From contig QOZR01000003.1 in NCBI GenBank assembly GCA_003576685.1, forward strand, positions 186,001 through 250,000: a stretch of 64,000 nt of DNA, written 5' to 3'. Shown here piece by piece: positions 1 through 8,686 of this stretch. This DNA comes from Virgifigura deserti. GTDB lineage: Bacteria > Pseudomonadota > Alphaproteobacteria > Dongiales > Dongiaceae. Under the pieces are notes generated by a model, which saw only the letters and a program-made list of their open reading frames with translations, made no database searches and was not told where the DNA came from. The stretch's first letter is position 1; every line of letters starts with the position of its first letter. Both the position numbers and the translations under genes were made by a program.

Positions 1-453
1 GACGATGCCGATCCGGCCCGGCCTGTAGACATAGCCCGGCATGATGCCGATCTTGCACTGGCCGGGCGTGATGACGCCGGGGCAGTTGGGACCGACGACC
101 CGCGTCTTCGAGCCTTTGAGCTCGCGCCGGATGCGCGCCATGTCATGCACCGGGATTCCGTCGGTGATCGCAATCACCAGCGGCATCTCGGCGTCGATCG
201 CCTCGAGGATGCCGTCAGCGGCGACAGGCGGCGGCACATAGACGACGGAGGCGTTGGCCCCGGTCTCGGCCATCGCCTCGGCGACCGTATCGAACACCGG
301 CAGGCCGAGATGGGTCGTGCCGCCTTTGCCGGGCGTCACGCCCCCGACCATCCTTGTGCCATAGGCGATCGCCTGCTCGGAATGAAAGGTGCCTTGCGTT
401 CCGGTGAAGCCCTGGCAGATCACCCGCGTTTCGGAATTGATGAGCACGGCCAT
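1..453 (-). CDS. sucD: Succinyl-CoA (or malate-CoA) ligase alpha subunit, 3' end outside the window
   Basis: Reading from an ATG at 453, the first 151 residues are visible. They show the CoA-binding Rossmann start ([15 protein letters not shown], then GGVTPGKGG) and the [11 protein letters not shown] segment typical of the alpha subunit of ADP-forming acyl-CoA ligases. The active-site histidine lies beyond the window. The start overlaps the stop of the beta-subunit gene (ATGA), so the two are translationally coupled. The enzyme makes succinyl-CoA in the TCA cycle; a malate-CoA ligase (malate thiokinase) role is possible because the families are close and the partner beta subunit is divergent. 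Confidence 0.9.
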   Translation of the reverse strand, partial: MAVLINSETRVICQGFTGTQGTFHSEQAIAYGTRMVGGVTPGKGGTTHLGLPVFDTVAEAMAETGANASVVYVPPPVAADGILEAIDAEMPLVIAITDGIPVHDMARIRRELKGSKTRVVGPNCPGVITPGQCKIGIMPGYVYRPGRIGIV

Positions 454-1658
454 CACGCAGTCTCCTTCACAAGCCGAAGAGCGCCCGTCCCTTGCGAGCT
501 GCGAACCGCGTGGACGATCTTCTGCGCCGCGTCGGACAGTGTCGCCGCGCTGGTGATCGGAACGCTCGACTGGCCTAGAATCTGCCGGCCGAGCTCGACA
601 TTCGTGCCTTCGAGGCGAACGACGAGCGGCCGGTCGAAGCCGACCTCGCGGGCCGCCTCGACGATCCCCTCGGCGATCGAATTGCAACGCATCATGCCGC
701 CGAAGACATTGACGAGAATGCCGCAGACCGACGGGTCGGACGCAACCAGCCGGAAGGCGGTGGCGACCCGCTCCTTCGTCGCCGCGCCGGCGATATCCAT
801 GAAGTTCGCGGGCTCGCCGCCATAGAGCTTGATGATGTCCATGGTCGCCATGGCGAGACCGGCGCCGTTGACCATGCAGCCGATATTGCCGTCGAGCTTG
901 ACGTAGTTGAGGTCGTGTCTCGCAGCTTCGAGCTCGAGCGGATCGCTCTCGTCGTCGTCGCGCAGCTCCTCGATCCGACGGTGACGGAACAGTGCGTTGT
1001 CGTCGAAGCTCACCTTTGCGTCCAGCGCCAGCAGATCACCCTCCTCCGTGACGACCCAGGGATTGATCTCGATCAGGCTGGCGTCGAGATCGGTGAAGGC
1101 CCGATTCAGCGCCGTCAGGAACTTCGCCGCCGCCGAAAGCTGCCGATCGCGAAGGCCGAGTGCGAGCGCGATCCTGCGGGCATGGAAGGGCTGCAGCGGC
1201 GTGGCCGGTGGCAGCGTGAGGGTGAGGATCCTGTCGGGCGTCTCCGCGGCCACGGTCTCGATATCCATGCCGCCTTCGGTCGACGCCATCACGGTGACGC
1301 CACCGCTCTTGCGATCGACCAGCATCGCCAGATAGAGCTCGCGCGCGATGGCGCAACCGCGCTCGATATAGACCCGCTTGACCTCCTTGCCGTCCGGGCC
1401 GGTCTGATGCGTGACGAGCCGCATACCCAGCATCCGGTCGGCCGCGGCGGCGACCTCGCCGAGCGAGCGCACCACGGCGACGCCACCGGCCTTGCCGCGC
1501 CCGCCGGCATGGATCTGCGCCTTGACGACCCAGATGGAGCCGCCGAGCTCGGCGGCGGCGGCCTGCGCCTCCTGCGGCGTATGGGCGACATCGCCGTCGA
1601 GGACGGCGACGCCATAGCCACGCAGCAACTGCTTGGCCTGAAACTCGTGGATGTTCAT
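453..1658 (-). CDS. sucC: Succinyl-CoA (or malate-CoA) ligase beta subunit, divergent copy
   Basis: This 401-residue protein has the ATP-grasp fold of Suc[13 protein letters not shown] at the N-terminus, [16 protein letters not shown] near residues 46-61, and NPWVV and SFDDNALF in the middle. The C-terminal CoA-ligase domain reads [14 protein letters not shown] (285-298) and VFGGMMRCN (318-326). Canonical SucC has a GGG triplet and RCD at these places, so two normally invariant spots are changed (AGA, RCN). A GGGAG ribosome site precedes the ATG. The gene forms a two-gene operon with the alpha subunit. The changes suggest a second copy or a paralogue with another substrate such as malate; I cannot decide from sequence alone. 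Confidence 0.88.
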   Translation of the reverse strand: MNIHEFQAKQLLRGYGVAVLDGDVAHTPQEAQAAAAELGGSIWVVKAQIHAGGRGKAGGVAVVRSLGEVAAAADRMLGMRLVTHQTGPDGKEVKRVYIERGCAIARELYLAMLVDRKSGGVTVMASTEGGMDIETVAAETPDRILTLTLPPATPLQPFHARRIALALGLRDRQLSAAAKFLTALNRAFTDLDASLIEINPWVVTEEGDLLALDAKVSFDDNALFRHRRIEELRDDDESDPLELEAARHDLNYVKLDGNIGCMVNGAGLAMATMDIIKLYGGEPANFMDIAGAATKERVATAFRLVASDPSVCGILVNVFGGMMRCNSIAEGIVEAAREVGFDRPLVVRLEGTNVELGRQILGQSSVPITSAATLSDAAQKIVHAVRSSQGTGALRLVKETA

Positions 1659-1988
1659 CTGCGCTTACTCCCTTCTTCTCGACCTGCGATACGCCGATGA
1701 GTCGCCGTCGGCGTGACGCTTTGCAGACAAAGGCGCACTGCCGCGGTACCGGTTTGCCGAAGATTGGAAGATTGAATCGGGCATGCCGGGTTCCGCCGCG
1801 ATCAAGCGCCTTGAAGACTGAAGACGAAGGCGCCTCCGGAACCCTGTCAGAGGCCGATAGCTCGAACTGCCCCGGAACCCTGTCGGGGACTCGCTATCCG
1901 ATGAAGACTGTATGGAGAGGGAGTCCGCGCCGCAACGGCGAACCGGGCCGCAACGCTAGGACTAATTGTCGCACGGGTCAGAAGAAAG
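1659..1988. other. Non-coding stretch between the sucCD start and a small gene
   Basis: I see no convincing gene in these 330 bases. Two direct copies of a 13-base sequence (CCGGAACCCTGTC) lie 36 bases apart at 1836-1848 and 1872-1884. Each contains GGAAC but neither has a GTT at the spacing expected of a stress promoter. The region must contain the sucCD promoter on the minus strand, but I could not pick out clear -35/-10 boxes. Confidence 0.5.
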
Positions 1989-2186
1989 CTACTCCACCCT
2001 CTCCGCGACGTCTTGGTGCGGATGGCGGCGATCGCCGCGCTGATTGCTTTTCCGCGCATAGGTGATCATCGCCGCCGGATTCTCGTGCTTGACCTTCAGC
2101 GCGGCGATCAAGGCGTCTTCGGCCTCGACCGTCACGACCTTGGAGTTGCCGTTGATGTTCATTCCGACCGTGTAGTGCTGGCTCAT
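1989..2186 (-). CDS. Small conserved hypothetical protein
   Basis: The predicted product has 65 residues starting MSQHYTVGMNING and ending in a charged, histidine-containing tail. The ATG at 2186 is chosen over an upstream one because AAGGGAG lies about nine bases before it and the sequence before it is low in coding character. The body (VVTVEAEDALIAALKVKHENPAAMITYARK) looks like a compact alpha/beta fold of a small alphaproteobacterial family, but I do not recognise a named domain. There is no signal peptide, so it is probably cytoplasmic. Confidence 0.6.
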   Translation of the reverse strand: MSQHYTVGMNINGNSKVVTVEAEDALIAALKVKHENPAAMITYARKSNQRGDRRHPHQDVAERVE

Positions 2187-2393
2187 CGCGACTGGCTCCC
2201 TTGCGGCTGTCGAAGCGTCTCGAAGCGGCATGTCGCGGCTCATGCCGCTCTATTGGATATAGGTCTCGCTCGCGTGGCGTCTCCGTCATCCCGCCGATGC
2301 CCGACGCCTTGCCTGGCACCTCCATCGGCGGAAGCGACATGTTCGGCCAGATATCGGTTCGGTCTCACCCAAGCACAATGGCAAGTAGGTCTT

Positions 2394-2418
2394 GGATCTT
2401 TTCTCGACCGCTGACGTT
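2394..2418 (+). promoter_or_regulatory. Candidate EcfG-type stress promoter, -35 variant
   Basis: GGATC at 2394-2398, a 16-base spacer and CGTT at 2415-2418. The -35 has one change from GGAAC. The -10 ends 33 bases before the ATG of the small lipoprotein gene. The same GGATC-N16-CGTT form, also 33 bases from the start codon, occurs before the permease gene starting at 17635. Confidence 0.45.
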
Positions 2419-2450
2419 TGTACTATGCTGATAGTCAAAGGAGGCGTGGA

Positions 2451-2600
2451 ATGCGTTTCATTTGGATCGCAATTGTTGCTCCACTTGCATTGGCGGCATG
2501 CGGCACCGACGAGGATGTGGTCGTAGTTCCGGATTCTGACGATGACGCTGTCATTACGGATCCGGATTCGGATGATGCTGTTGTCGTAGACCCGGAATAG
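2451..2600 (+). CDS. Small acidic lipoprotein
   Basis: This 49-residue product begins MRFIWIAIVAPLALAACG, a short signal peptide ending in a lipobox (LAAC), so it should be lipid-anchored at Cys17. The mature part is almost entirely Asp, Val and Pro in a near-repeat (VVVPDSDDDAVITDPDSDD). A strong AAAGGAGG site precedes the ATG at 2451. The upstream in-frame ATG has no such site. The function is unknown; a cation-binding envelope peptide is only a guess from composition. A candidate stress promoter lies directly upstream. Confidence 0.65.
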   Translation: MRFIWIAIVAPLALAACGTDEDVVVVPDSDDDAVITDPDSDDAVVVDPE

Positions 2601-2677
2601 AGTCTGGAAGCCGCCGACACGTCGCTTGTCGTGGACGGAGCCGGGCCGAGACATACGCGCCTATCCCCAGCCTCGCG

Positions 2678-3664
2678 CTAATCGCGGCGGCCGAAGACCG
2701 CGAGGGCGGTCTTTCGCCCCTGCCCGTCTGCCGTAAGGGCAAAGCCGAGATGCGTATAGTCGGGATTCACCAGGCGGGACCGGTATTCCGGATTGTCCGT
2801 CCAGGTCTGCTCGAAGAATCGAATATCGGCCTCGGTCGGCCGGGTTCCGCAACCGCCGCAGGTCGCGGCGATAACGGCAAGCTCGTGCCAGCGCTGCCGC
2901 GGTTCCGGAAGCGCGCGGTAGAGCGCATCGGTGTCCATCGGAACATCCGCCGCGCCGTTCATCCGGGCGACGGATTGCAGCAATGTCTCCGCTGCGGTGG
3001 TGAGCGCCGGACTCGCCTGCAATGGCGGTACCTCGTTCGCCTGCCGCACGCGATTGATCAGGTCGAGCGCGACGGCGGCGCGGTCGGCCCGCGGCAACGG
3101 TTCCGCCGGGGCGCCGTCCGCCATCCGCGAGCAGCCCGGACCGGCGAAGGTCTGAACGGCGTATCGCCGGCCATTCCGCGCCACGATGCTGAAGCCGAAG
3201 GATCGGAGTTCGGGATCGAGGATGTTGGCGCGATGCCGCGCGCTGTCCATCCAACCCCCATGGAACCGGCGGACGGTCTCCTCCCTCGACGCCGCGCTGC
3301 ATTCCGTACAGCGTGCTATATTCTCGGCAACCTTGACCCATTGATTGCCGCCCGCGGCGACAAAGCGGTCCAGCACCGTCTCGCCTTCCGGCGATTCATG
3401 AGCGAAGTAGTCGCGGGACAGCATATCCTCGGCATGATGTTGCGCCGCCTCCGTTAGATCTTCATTCCGCTCCAGCGGCGCGAGATTCCTTTGCCGACGC
3501 TCCCCATTCACGAGCTCAAGGGCAAGCGTCCTCAGGTCGTCGAGCGACGACGCGCCCAGTCCGGCGGTCGGCGGCAGCACCGCCAGCAGCAGGGCGAAAA
3601 GCCACCAGCGCGCCGGTGGTCCGGATCGCCAACCTGCCGCGCCCGAAAAAACGGCTCTCACCAT
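2678..3664 (-). CDS. Exported protein with two CAP/SCP (cysteine-rich secretory) domains
   Basis: From the ATG at 3664 the product has 328 residues. A basic start and hydrophobic segment (WWLFALLLAVLPPTAGLGA) form a signal peptide. The first CAP domain contains HHAEDM, HESPEG, AENIARC and RHRANILDPELRSFGF. The second, weaker copy contains ALTTAAETLLQSVARMN and NPEYRSRLVNPDYTHLGFAL. The first domain keeps the family's His/Glu cavity residues and the second has lost most of them. Cysteine pairs (CTEC, CGGC) suit a periplasmic protein. It starts 83 bases after the PRC-barrel gene on the same strand and may share its stress promoter. An ATG at 3682 is an alternative start. Confidence 0.8.
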   Translation of the reverse strand: MVRAVFSGAAGWRSGPPARWWLFALLLAVLPPTAGLGASSLDDLRTLALELVNGERRQRNLAPLERNEDLTEAAQHHAEDMLSRDYFAHESPEGETVLDRFVAAGGNQWVKVAENIARCTECSAASREETVRRFHGGWMDSARHRANILDPELRSFGFSIVARNGRRYAVQTFAGPGCSRMADGAPAEPLPRADRAAVALDLINRVRQANEVPPLQASPALTTAAETLLQSVARMNGAADVPMDTDALYRALPEPRQRWHELAVIAATCGGCGTRPTEADIRFFEQTWTDNPEYRSRLVNPDYTHLGFALTADGQGRKTALAVFGRRD

Positions 3665-3746
3665 GATTTCCGTTCGTTGCAGCATCGCACGATTCGACGA
3701 GAAAGAGAGCGCAGCCGCGCCCTCTCCTCGCCTTGTCGCCAGAGCG

Positions 3747-4508
3747 TCACTCGGCGGTTTCGCCTTCCTCAACCTCGGCTACGGCGCCGCCCTCCAACTG
3801 ATCGTAGTCGAAGATGCCGAGATCGGCGACTTCGTCCTCGGTGTAAGGAACTTTGTAATAGTCCAAGCCGGGATCGAACCCGCCATCATAACCGTAATAG
3901 GGCCAAGCATAGGGGCCGCCGACGCCATAGGTCACGTCGGGCTGAACGACGACGGCCTGAATCTCGCCCTGCTGGCTGATGATGACGTCGTCCACCCAGC
4001 CGTAGCGCACACCCTCGTCGAGCGCGGCGTAGTCGTCGATCAGCTCGGTAATTCGCCAGCTCCTCGGCCCGACGGACTCGCCTTCGACATCGCCGAAGAG
4101 GCTGTAGCTCTCGATGTTCTCATCGTCGAACTCCACCTCGACCCGATCCGGGCTCACGATCTCCGCATTCTGCCATGGGTACGTGAAGTGGGCGTCGCCG
4201 ATATCCAGGAAGCCGCCGGCCTCGATCACCAGTTCCTCCACTTGGCCGTCGGGATTGACGACGAGATCCTCGACCTCCCCGATCTCCTCGCCATCCTCGT
4301 CATACACGTCGGCATCCAGGAAGTTCTCTACGCTCCATCCCGCATAGAGGTCGCTGTAGTTCCAGGTCGTAATATCAATTGGGTCCTTCGAGGCGGTATT
4401 CTGAGCCTCGGAACTCTCGGTATCCTGCGCCTGTGCGGGAGCGAAAGCGAACGCCACGAGCACCGTTGCGATAGCCGTCGTCGTGCTCAAAAAGTCGAGT
4501 TTCATCAT
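3747..4508 (-). CDS. Secreted protein with two PRC-barrel domains
   Basis: The product has 253 residues from the ATG at 4508 (252 from the adjacent ATG at 4505, better spaced from GAGGAGAA). The signal peptide ends at APAQAQ. A PRC-barrel domain follows (VENFLDADVYDEDGEEIGEVEDLVV, then VEELVIEAGGFLDIGDAHF); a second half repeats the pattern (YGWVDDVIISQQGEIQAVVV). The protein is very acidic. Periplasmic PRC-barrel proteins are common in alphaproteobacterial stress regulons, but their ligand is usually unknown. An exact GGAAC-N16-CGTT promoter lies about 95 bases upstream. Confidence 0.85.
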   Translation of the reverse strand: MMKLDFLSTTTAIATVLVAFAFAPAQAQDTESSEAQNTASKDPIDITTWNYSDLYAGWSVENFLDADVYDEDGEEIGEVEDLVVNPDGQVEELVIEAGGFLDIGDAHFTYPWQNAEIVSPDRVEVEFDDENIESYSLFGDVEGESVGPRSWRITELIDDYAALDEGVRYGWVDDVIISQQGEIQAVVVQPDVTYGVGGPYAWPYYGYDGGFDPGLDYYKVPYTEDEVADLGIFDYDQLEGGAVAEVEEGETAE

Positions 4509-4601
4509 GTTCTCCTCATTTTCATGGAGAGAAGCCGCGCAGTCTCGCACGGGTTCGGAATGGCGGCTCACAGCGAGATCTCGCACCGCCTATGCCTATT
4601 C

Positions 4602-4626
4602 AACGGAGAGGCGCCGCTGCAGTTCC
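4602..4626 (-). promoter_or_regulatory. EcfG-type general-stress promoter for the PRC-barrel gene
   Basis: On the minus strand GGAAC (4626-4622) is followed by 16 bases and CGTT (4605-4602), an exact match to the GGAAC-N16/17-CGTT pattern. It lies 94-97 bases before the PRC-barrel start, in the only non-coding gap between that gene and the cupredoxin gene. Confidence 0.7.
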
Positions 4627-4674
4627 TAAAAATGTCACAGACGGCAGAAGGGGCGACCTTTGAAGACGAGGCAG

Positions 4675-5115
4675 TCAGGCCGCGGGCTCGACGGTGATCG
4701 TCCCGATCATGCCCATGCCTTCATGCGGGATGCAGACATATCGATAGGTCCCCGGGGTCGTGAAACGGCGTCGGAAAACCTCGCCCGCCGGAATCTCGCC
4801 GGAGTCGAACGGCTCCGCTCCGGGCGGCAGCCGCACATCATCGGGATTGCTCGCTCGAGCCGGATCCACCGTGATGGTGTGGGTGAAGAAGGAGGTGTTG
4901 CGCCACTCGACGGTGCCGCCTGCCGGCAGGGTGATTTCGTCTGGGCTGAAGTTCAGCCCGTTGGTCATCTCCACGACGGCCGCGATATCGGAGGGCGGCG
5001 GCTGGTGAGCCGGTCCGCCCAGGCCGCACGCGCCGAGCATCAGAAGCGAAGTGACCCAGATGCAGAATGCGCGACACGAAACAGGCGTCGGCCATGCTGA
5101 ACGACCGCTCGACAT
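4675..5115 (-). CDS. Cupredoxin (plastocyanin/azurin-like) lipoprotein
   Basis: The product has 146 residues. The signal segment ends in the lipobox LGAC, so Cys30 should be lipidated. The copper site is intact: His79 (FFTHTITVD) and Cys128, His131 and Met134 in YVCIPHEGMGM, the C-x2-H-x2-M loop of a type 1 copper protein. It probably acts as a periplasmic electron carrier or copper binder. GGGAGAGG precedes the ATG. It follows the Pcm-esterase fusion gene by about 107 bases on the same strand and may be read from that gene's stress promoter. Confidence 0.88.
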   Translation of the reverse strand: MSSGRSAWPTPVSCRAFCIWVTSLLMLGACGLGGPAHQPPPSDIAAVVEMTNGLNFSPDEITLPAGGTVEWRNTSFFTHTITVDPARASNPDDVRLPPGAEPFDSGEIPAGEVFRRRFTTPGTYRYVCIPHEGMGMIGTITVEPAA

Positions 5116-5222
5116 CCGCCTCTCCCTGGCTCCGATACGGTAGCGATCCTATTCCGAACCGGCCGACGAGGATAGCGTCGGCGGTGAGGCGTACTCCGAA
5201 ATTTCCCAGTGGTCCCCGGCGG

Positions 5223-7241
5223 TCAGAGTCCGAACGGATAGGTTTCCGGCATCCCTTCGACACGGGTCGCGGATAGCGGCTCGACGGCGCGGGTCTCGTC
5301 GAACCAGATATAGGCATCGAACTGACGCGGCAGCGACGCCTCGAAATAGTGGCTCCAGAGTTCCGTCTCGGGTCGGTAGATGACGCCGATGGCCCGCTCC
5401 AGCCGCGACTGGAGCAGTGCATATTGCAGCTCTTCCCGGCCTTCTGCCCGGAAATCGAGAAGGAAGCGGCCCGGACCGGCCTCGTGACAGAGCCGCTCGT
5501 AACTGTCCTCATGTGACGGACGCACACGCTTGACCTCCATGGGGCCATCCCAGTCCGTCGCCGCCGCGACCGTGCCGTGGTCGGTGCCGAATCCGACCAA
5601 GAGAGCCGCATCGCCGAACCGCTCCCGGCAAAGTTGGCCGATGTTCAGCTCGCCGCGGGCAATGCCCATCTCGGTCGCCGCGGCGTTGCCGATATGCGAG
5701 TTGTGCGCCCAGACGACGGCCTTGGCAGTGGTATTATGTCCCCGTGCTGCAAGCACCGCCTCGAGCGTGTCGAACATATGACGGTCGCGCAGGTTCCAGG
5801 ACTCAGCGGAGCCGCGATACATGACGCGATAATACTGCTCCGCCGACGCCACGAGACGCGCGTTCTGCTCGGCGTCGAGGAAGCTCTCGCTGTCGCGGTG
5901 CAGATAATCGAGCCGCTTCCCAAGCAGGTCCTGCAGCATCGACGTGACCGCCGCCTCGCAGGTCTCGAACCCGCGAGTCAGCGCCGCCCGGCCATAGGTT
6001 GCCGGATCGCGCTGCCAAGGGGTGAGGCAGCCATAGCGCTCACGCGCGACCCGCGCGGTTTCCGGATCGACCTTATCGAGATAATCGAGAACAGCCTCGA
6101 TTGAGGCGGCAAGGCTGTAGAGGTCGAGGCCATAGAACCCAGCCTGCCTGGCCGGGTCGTTGACGTCCTGATTGTATCGGTGCAGCCAGTGAACGAAGTC
6201 CTGCACGTCGGTGTTCCGCCACATCCAGGTCGGGAAGCGGGAGAAAGCCGGCTCCTCCGCAGGAGAAGGCGCGCGACGGCGCACATACTGATCGATGCGC
6301 GCCGCGTCGGGCCAGTCGGCCTCGACTGCGACGGTGGTGAAGCCATGCTCCTGGATCAACCGCCGTGTGATCCGCGCCCGGGTGCGATAGAACTCTGAGG
6401 TGCCGTGCGTCGCCTCGCCGATCAGGACGACGCGCGCATCGCGCAGCCGGTCGGCAAAGCGGTCGATCTCCGCGCTGTCGATTTCGGCGAACGGCTCCGC
6501 CGCATCGCGGATCAGCGCGACGGGGTCGAGCGTCTGGCGGGTGGTGGTTTCGGCGCGAGCGGTCGATTGCGGCGGATCATCGTTCGGGTCGTCCTTGGCC
6601 CAGCCCTGCTCGCCGATCAGCGGCACGAAGGCGACGGAGCCAAGATCCTCCGACCGGTAATCGTCCTCGCCGGTTCGCCGGACCCTCAGGAGCGCCTGGC
6701 GACCGAGTCGGCCGCCGACGGGAATGATCAGCCGCCCGCCGATCCTGAGCTGCTCGCGGAGCGCTTTGGGCACGTCCCGTCCGCTCGCCGCGACGAGGAT
6801 CGCGTCGAACGGTGCCTCCTCGGGCCAGCCAAGCGAGCCGTCGCCGATGCGGCTGCGAATATTGTCATAGCCGAGCCACTCGAAGCGCCGGCGCGCACTC
6901 TCCGAGAGACCTTCATGCCGTTCGATCGTATAGACCTCCGCGGCGATCCGGCTGAGGACGGCCGCCGAATAGCCGGACCCCGTACCGACATCCAGCACAC
7001 GGTCCGCGGGCCCGACTGCAGCGGCGGCGATCATCTCGGCAACAACTAGAGGCTGCGAGATCGTCTGGCCCTCTTCGATCGGCAGCGGCGAATCGTCATA
7101 GGCGAATTCGGCCAAGCTTTCGGTCACGAAGGCTTCGCGGGGCACGGTCCGCATCGCATCCAGCACCCGGGAATCGGTGATGCCGCGCCCGGCAATTTGC
7201 CGCCGGACCATCTGCGCACGCGCCGTTTCGAAATCGACCAT
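5223..7241 (-). CDS. Fusion: protein-L-isoaspartate O-methyltransferase plus erythromycin-esterase-like domain
   Basis: The product has 672 residues from the ATG at 7241; a GTG at 7268 would add nine. Residues 1-215 are a PCMT domain (MVRRQIAGRGITD, then the SAM-binding VLDVGTGSGY at about 82-91), which methylates isoaspartyl sites so that damaged proteins can be repaired. Residues 240-672 are an erythromycin-esterase-family domain with GEATHGTSEFY (about 275-285) and VAVEADWPDA, the His/Glu region of the hydrolase site. There is no signal peptide. The partner domain's substrate is unknown; macrolide hydrolysis is not implied. Stress regulation is inferred from an exact promoter match upstream. 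Confidence 0.88.
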   Translation of the reverse strand: MVDFETARAQMVRRQIAGRGITDSRVLDAMRTVPREAFVTESLAEFAYDDSPLPIEEGQTISQPLVVAEMIAAAAVGPADRVLDVGTGSGYSAAVLSRIAAEVYTIERHEGLSESARRRFEWLGYDNIRSRIGDGSLGWPEEAPFDAILVAASGRDVPKALREQLRIGGRLIIPVGGRLGRQALLRVRRTGEDDYRSEDLGSVAFVPLIGEQGWAKDDPNDDPPQSTARAETTTRQTLDPVALIRDAAEPFAEIDSAEIDRFADRLRDARVVLIGEATHGTSEFYRTRARITRRLIQEHGFTTVAVEADWPDAARIDQYVRRRAPSPAEEPAFSRFPTWMWRNTDVQDFVHWLHRYNQDVNDPARQAGFYGLDLYSLAASIEAVLDYLDKVDPETARVARERYGCLTPWQRDPATYGRAALTRGFETCEAAVTSMLQDLLGKRLDYLHRDSESFLDAEQNARLVASAEQYYRVMYRGSAESWNLRDRHMFDTLEAVLAARGHNTTAKAVVWAHNSHIGNAAATEMGIARGELNIGQLCRERFGDAALLVGFGTDHGTVAAATDWDGPMEVKRVRPSHEDSYERLCHEAGPGRFLLDFRAEGREELQYALLQSRLERAIGVIYRPETELWSHYFEASLPRQFDAYIWFDETRAVEPLSATRVEGMPETYPFGL

Positions 7242-7331
7242 ATCGGCAGACTCCGGAGCAAGCGCCACGGCCGTCCTACGCTTCTACACAGCGCCGCGGC
7301 AACCCGTCTATCCAGTTGCACTATCATCGAA

Positions 7332-7356
7332 AACGGCAGATGCGGCGGATGGTTCC
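7332..7356 (-). promoter_or_regulatory. EcfG-type general-stress promoter for the Pcm-esterase gene
   Basis: Minus-strand GGAAC (7356-7352), 16 bases, CGTT (7335-7332), an exact match. It lies 64 bases before the GTG at 7268 and 91 before the ATG at 7241, inside the short gap after the AI-2E family gene. Confidence 0.7.
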
Positions 7357-7370
7357 GGAAGCGCCCGGCC

Positions 7371-8504
7371 TCACTTCCGTGGCGACTCCTCGTCGGACCG
7401 GTCACCCAGAATGTCATGGATATAGACCATCTTCGTGACCACCAGCCCGACGACCGCAAGCGGCGTCGCCAGAGCCACGCCGGCGATCCCGAAGAACACG
7501 CCCAGCAGGACCTGCACCGACAGCAGCAAGGCCGGCGGCATCAGCACGGCGCGCTGCTGAACCAGTGGTGTCACCAGATAGCTCTCGATCATCTGGATAG
7601 CGAAATAGAGCAGAAAGACATAGAAGAGCTGCGACGATCCCTGCGCGAAGGCGGCGAGCAGCGCCAGTGCGCCGGCAATGATCGGCCCGATATAGGGAAT
7701 GAAGTCGAGTAAGCCCGTAAGCACGCCCAAGGCCAGAGCCCAGGGCATGCCGATCAGCCAAAGGCCGACCGCCGTCATCGCGCCGACAACCAGCATCGAG
7801 ATGAACCGGCCCAGCAGCCAACGCCGCAGCATGTGGGCGATCTCCTCCAAGACCTCGACCGCACGCGGGCGGTGGCGCAAGGGAAACAAGCGAACGATGC
7901 CGGTCTTGTAGAGATCCGGGCTTGCCGCCGTGTAGATCCCGATGAAGAGGATGATCGCGATCGACCCGATCGCGCCGATGAACGAGTAGGCGACTCCCAA
8001 AATGCGGTTCACGATCGACCGCAGATCCGCCGTTAGGTCCTGTGGTGACAGGCTGTCGAGGACTGCCCCGCCCCAGCCATGCTGGGAGAGAAAGGTCCGA
8101 ATGCGGTTCGCCGCCGTCGTGAGGCTGCTCCCGAGTTGATCCCACTGCCCAGTGATGTTCGGCGCGAGCAACCACAAGCCGCCGCCGATGAAGATCGCGA
8201 GCGCAACCGACACGATGGCGAGTGCCCAGCCTTCGGAAAGCGGACTGTGCTGGTTCAACCAATGTCCCAGCCCGCCGAGCAGAATCCCGACCAGGACTCC
8301 GGCAAAGAGAGTCAGCAGAACAGTTCCGGCGATCCATAGGAGCAGAAGCAAGAGCGCGGTGATCGCGATCGCCGCGAGCATTCGGGCGGCCGAACTGCCA
8401 TCCCCCCGTTTGGCACTCGAAGCCGAGGCCTCCCTTGAAGGTGACGTCGCTGATGGCGGACGGTCGGACCGGGCGTCATGCGGAGATGTCATTCGGCCGT
8501 TCAC
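7371..8504 (-). CDS. AI-2E family permease (PerM-like membrane protein)
   Basis: The product has 377 residues starting at a GTG at 8504, preferred because GGAGAGGGG stands immediately before it; an ATG at 8492 is the alternative. A polar N-terminal tail of about 40 residues is followed by paired hydrophobic helices (AAIAITALLLLLLWIAG, LFAGVLVGILLGGLG), a central soluble part and the family signature region LLDFIPYIGPIIAGALALLAAF. Family members are oligomeric inner-membrane proteins linked to export of signals or small solutes; the substrate here is unknown. Two exact stress-promoter matches lie 56 and 101 bases upstream. Confidence 0.87.
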   Translation of the reverse strand: MNGRMTSPHDARSDRPPSATSPSREASASSAKRGDGSSAARMLAAIAITALLLLLLWIAGTVLLTLFAGVLVGILLGGLGHWLNQHSPLSEGWALAIVSVALAIFIGGGLWLLAPNITGQWDQLGSSLTTAANRIRTFLSQHGWGGAVLDSLSPQDLTADLRSIVNRILGVAYSFIGAIGSIAIILFIGIYTAASPDLYKTGIVRLFPLRHRPRAVEVLEEIAHMLRRWLLGRFISMLVVGAMTAVGLWLIGMPWALALGVLTGLLDFIPYIGPIIAGALALLAAFAQGSSQLFYVFLLYFAIQMIESYLVTPLVQQRAVLMPPALLLSVQVLLGVFFGIAGVALATPLAVVGLVVTKMVYIHDILGDRSDEESPRK

Positions 8505-8559
8505 CCCCTCTCCGACGCCGCAGCCAAGCCAGGTGTGTTGCGGCCGCGCTCCCTTACAA

Positions 8560-8585
8560 AACAGGTCGTGCCGGAGGAAGGTTCC
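8560..8585 (-). promoter_or_regulatory. EcfG-type stress promoter for the AI-2E permease gene
   Basis: Minus-strand GGAAC (8585-8581), 17 bases, TGTT (8563-8560), ending 56 bases before the GTG start at 8504. It is the nearer of two matches for this gene. Confidence 0.65.
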
Positions 8586-8602
8586 ACTACCGATATAGCG
8601 CC

Positions 8603-8630
8603 GGAACCGTAACGCGATGGCTCATGTTCC
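8603..8630. promoter_or_regulatory. Palindromic, bidirectional EcfG-type promoter (GGAAC-N18-GTTCC)
   Basis: On the plus strand GGAAC (8603-8607) is followed by 17 bases and TGTT (8625-8628). On the minus strand GGAAC (8630-8626) is followed by 17 bases and GGTT (8608-8605). Each -10 therefore overlaps the other strand's -35. The site faces the decayed sorbosone dehydrogenase gene on the right and the AI-2E permease on the left. The same geometry recurs at 10383-10410. Confidence 0.6.
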
Positions 8631-8686
8631 AACAGTGATGAGACACCGAGGGACGCGCCCGGCAGCAGACCTAGGGGAAAACCGTC

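Noticed and set aside
1836..1884. Two GGAAC-containing direct repeats as stress promoters
   Set aside because: Neither copy has NGTT at a spacing of 16 or 17 bases; only the repeat itself is reported.
3663..4697. Long open frames antisense to the PRC-barrel, CysG, GlgX and IlvD/Edd genes
   Set aside because: They mirror strongly coding genes on the other strand, which have recognised domains and ribosome sites; GC-rich DNA keeps such shadows open.
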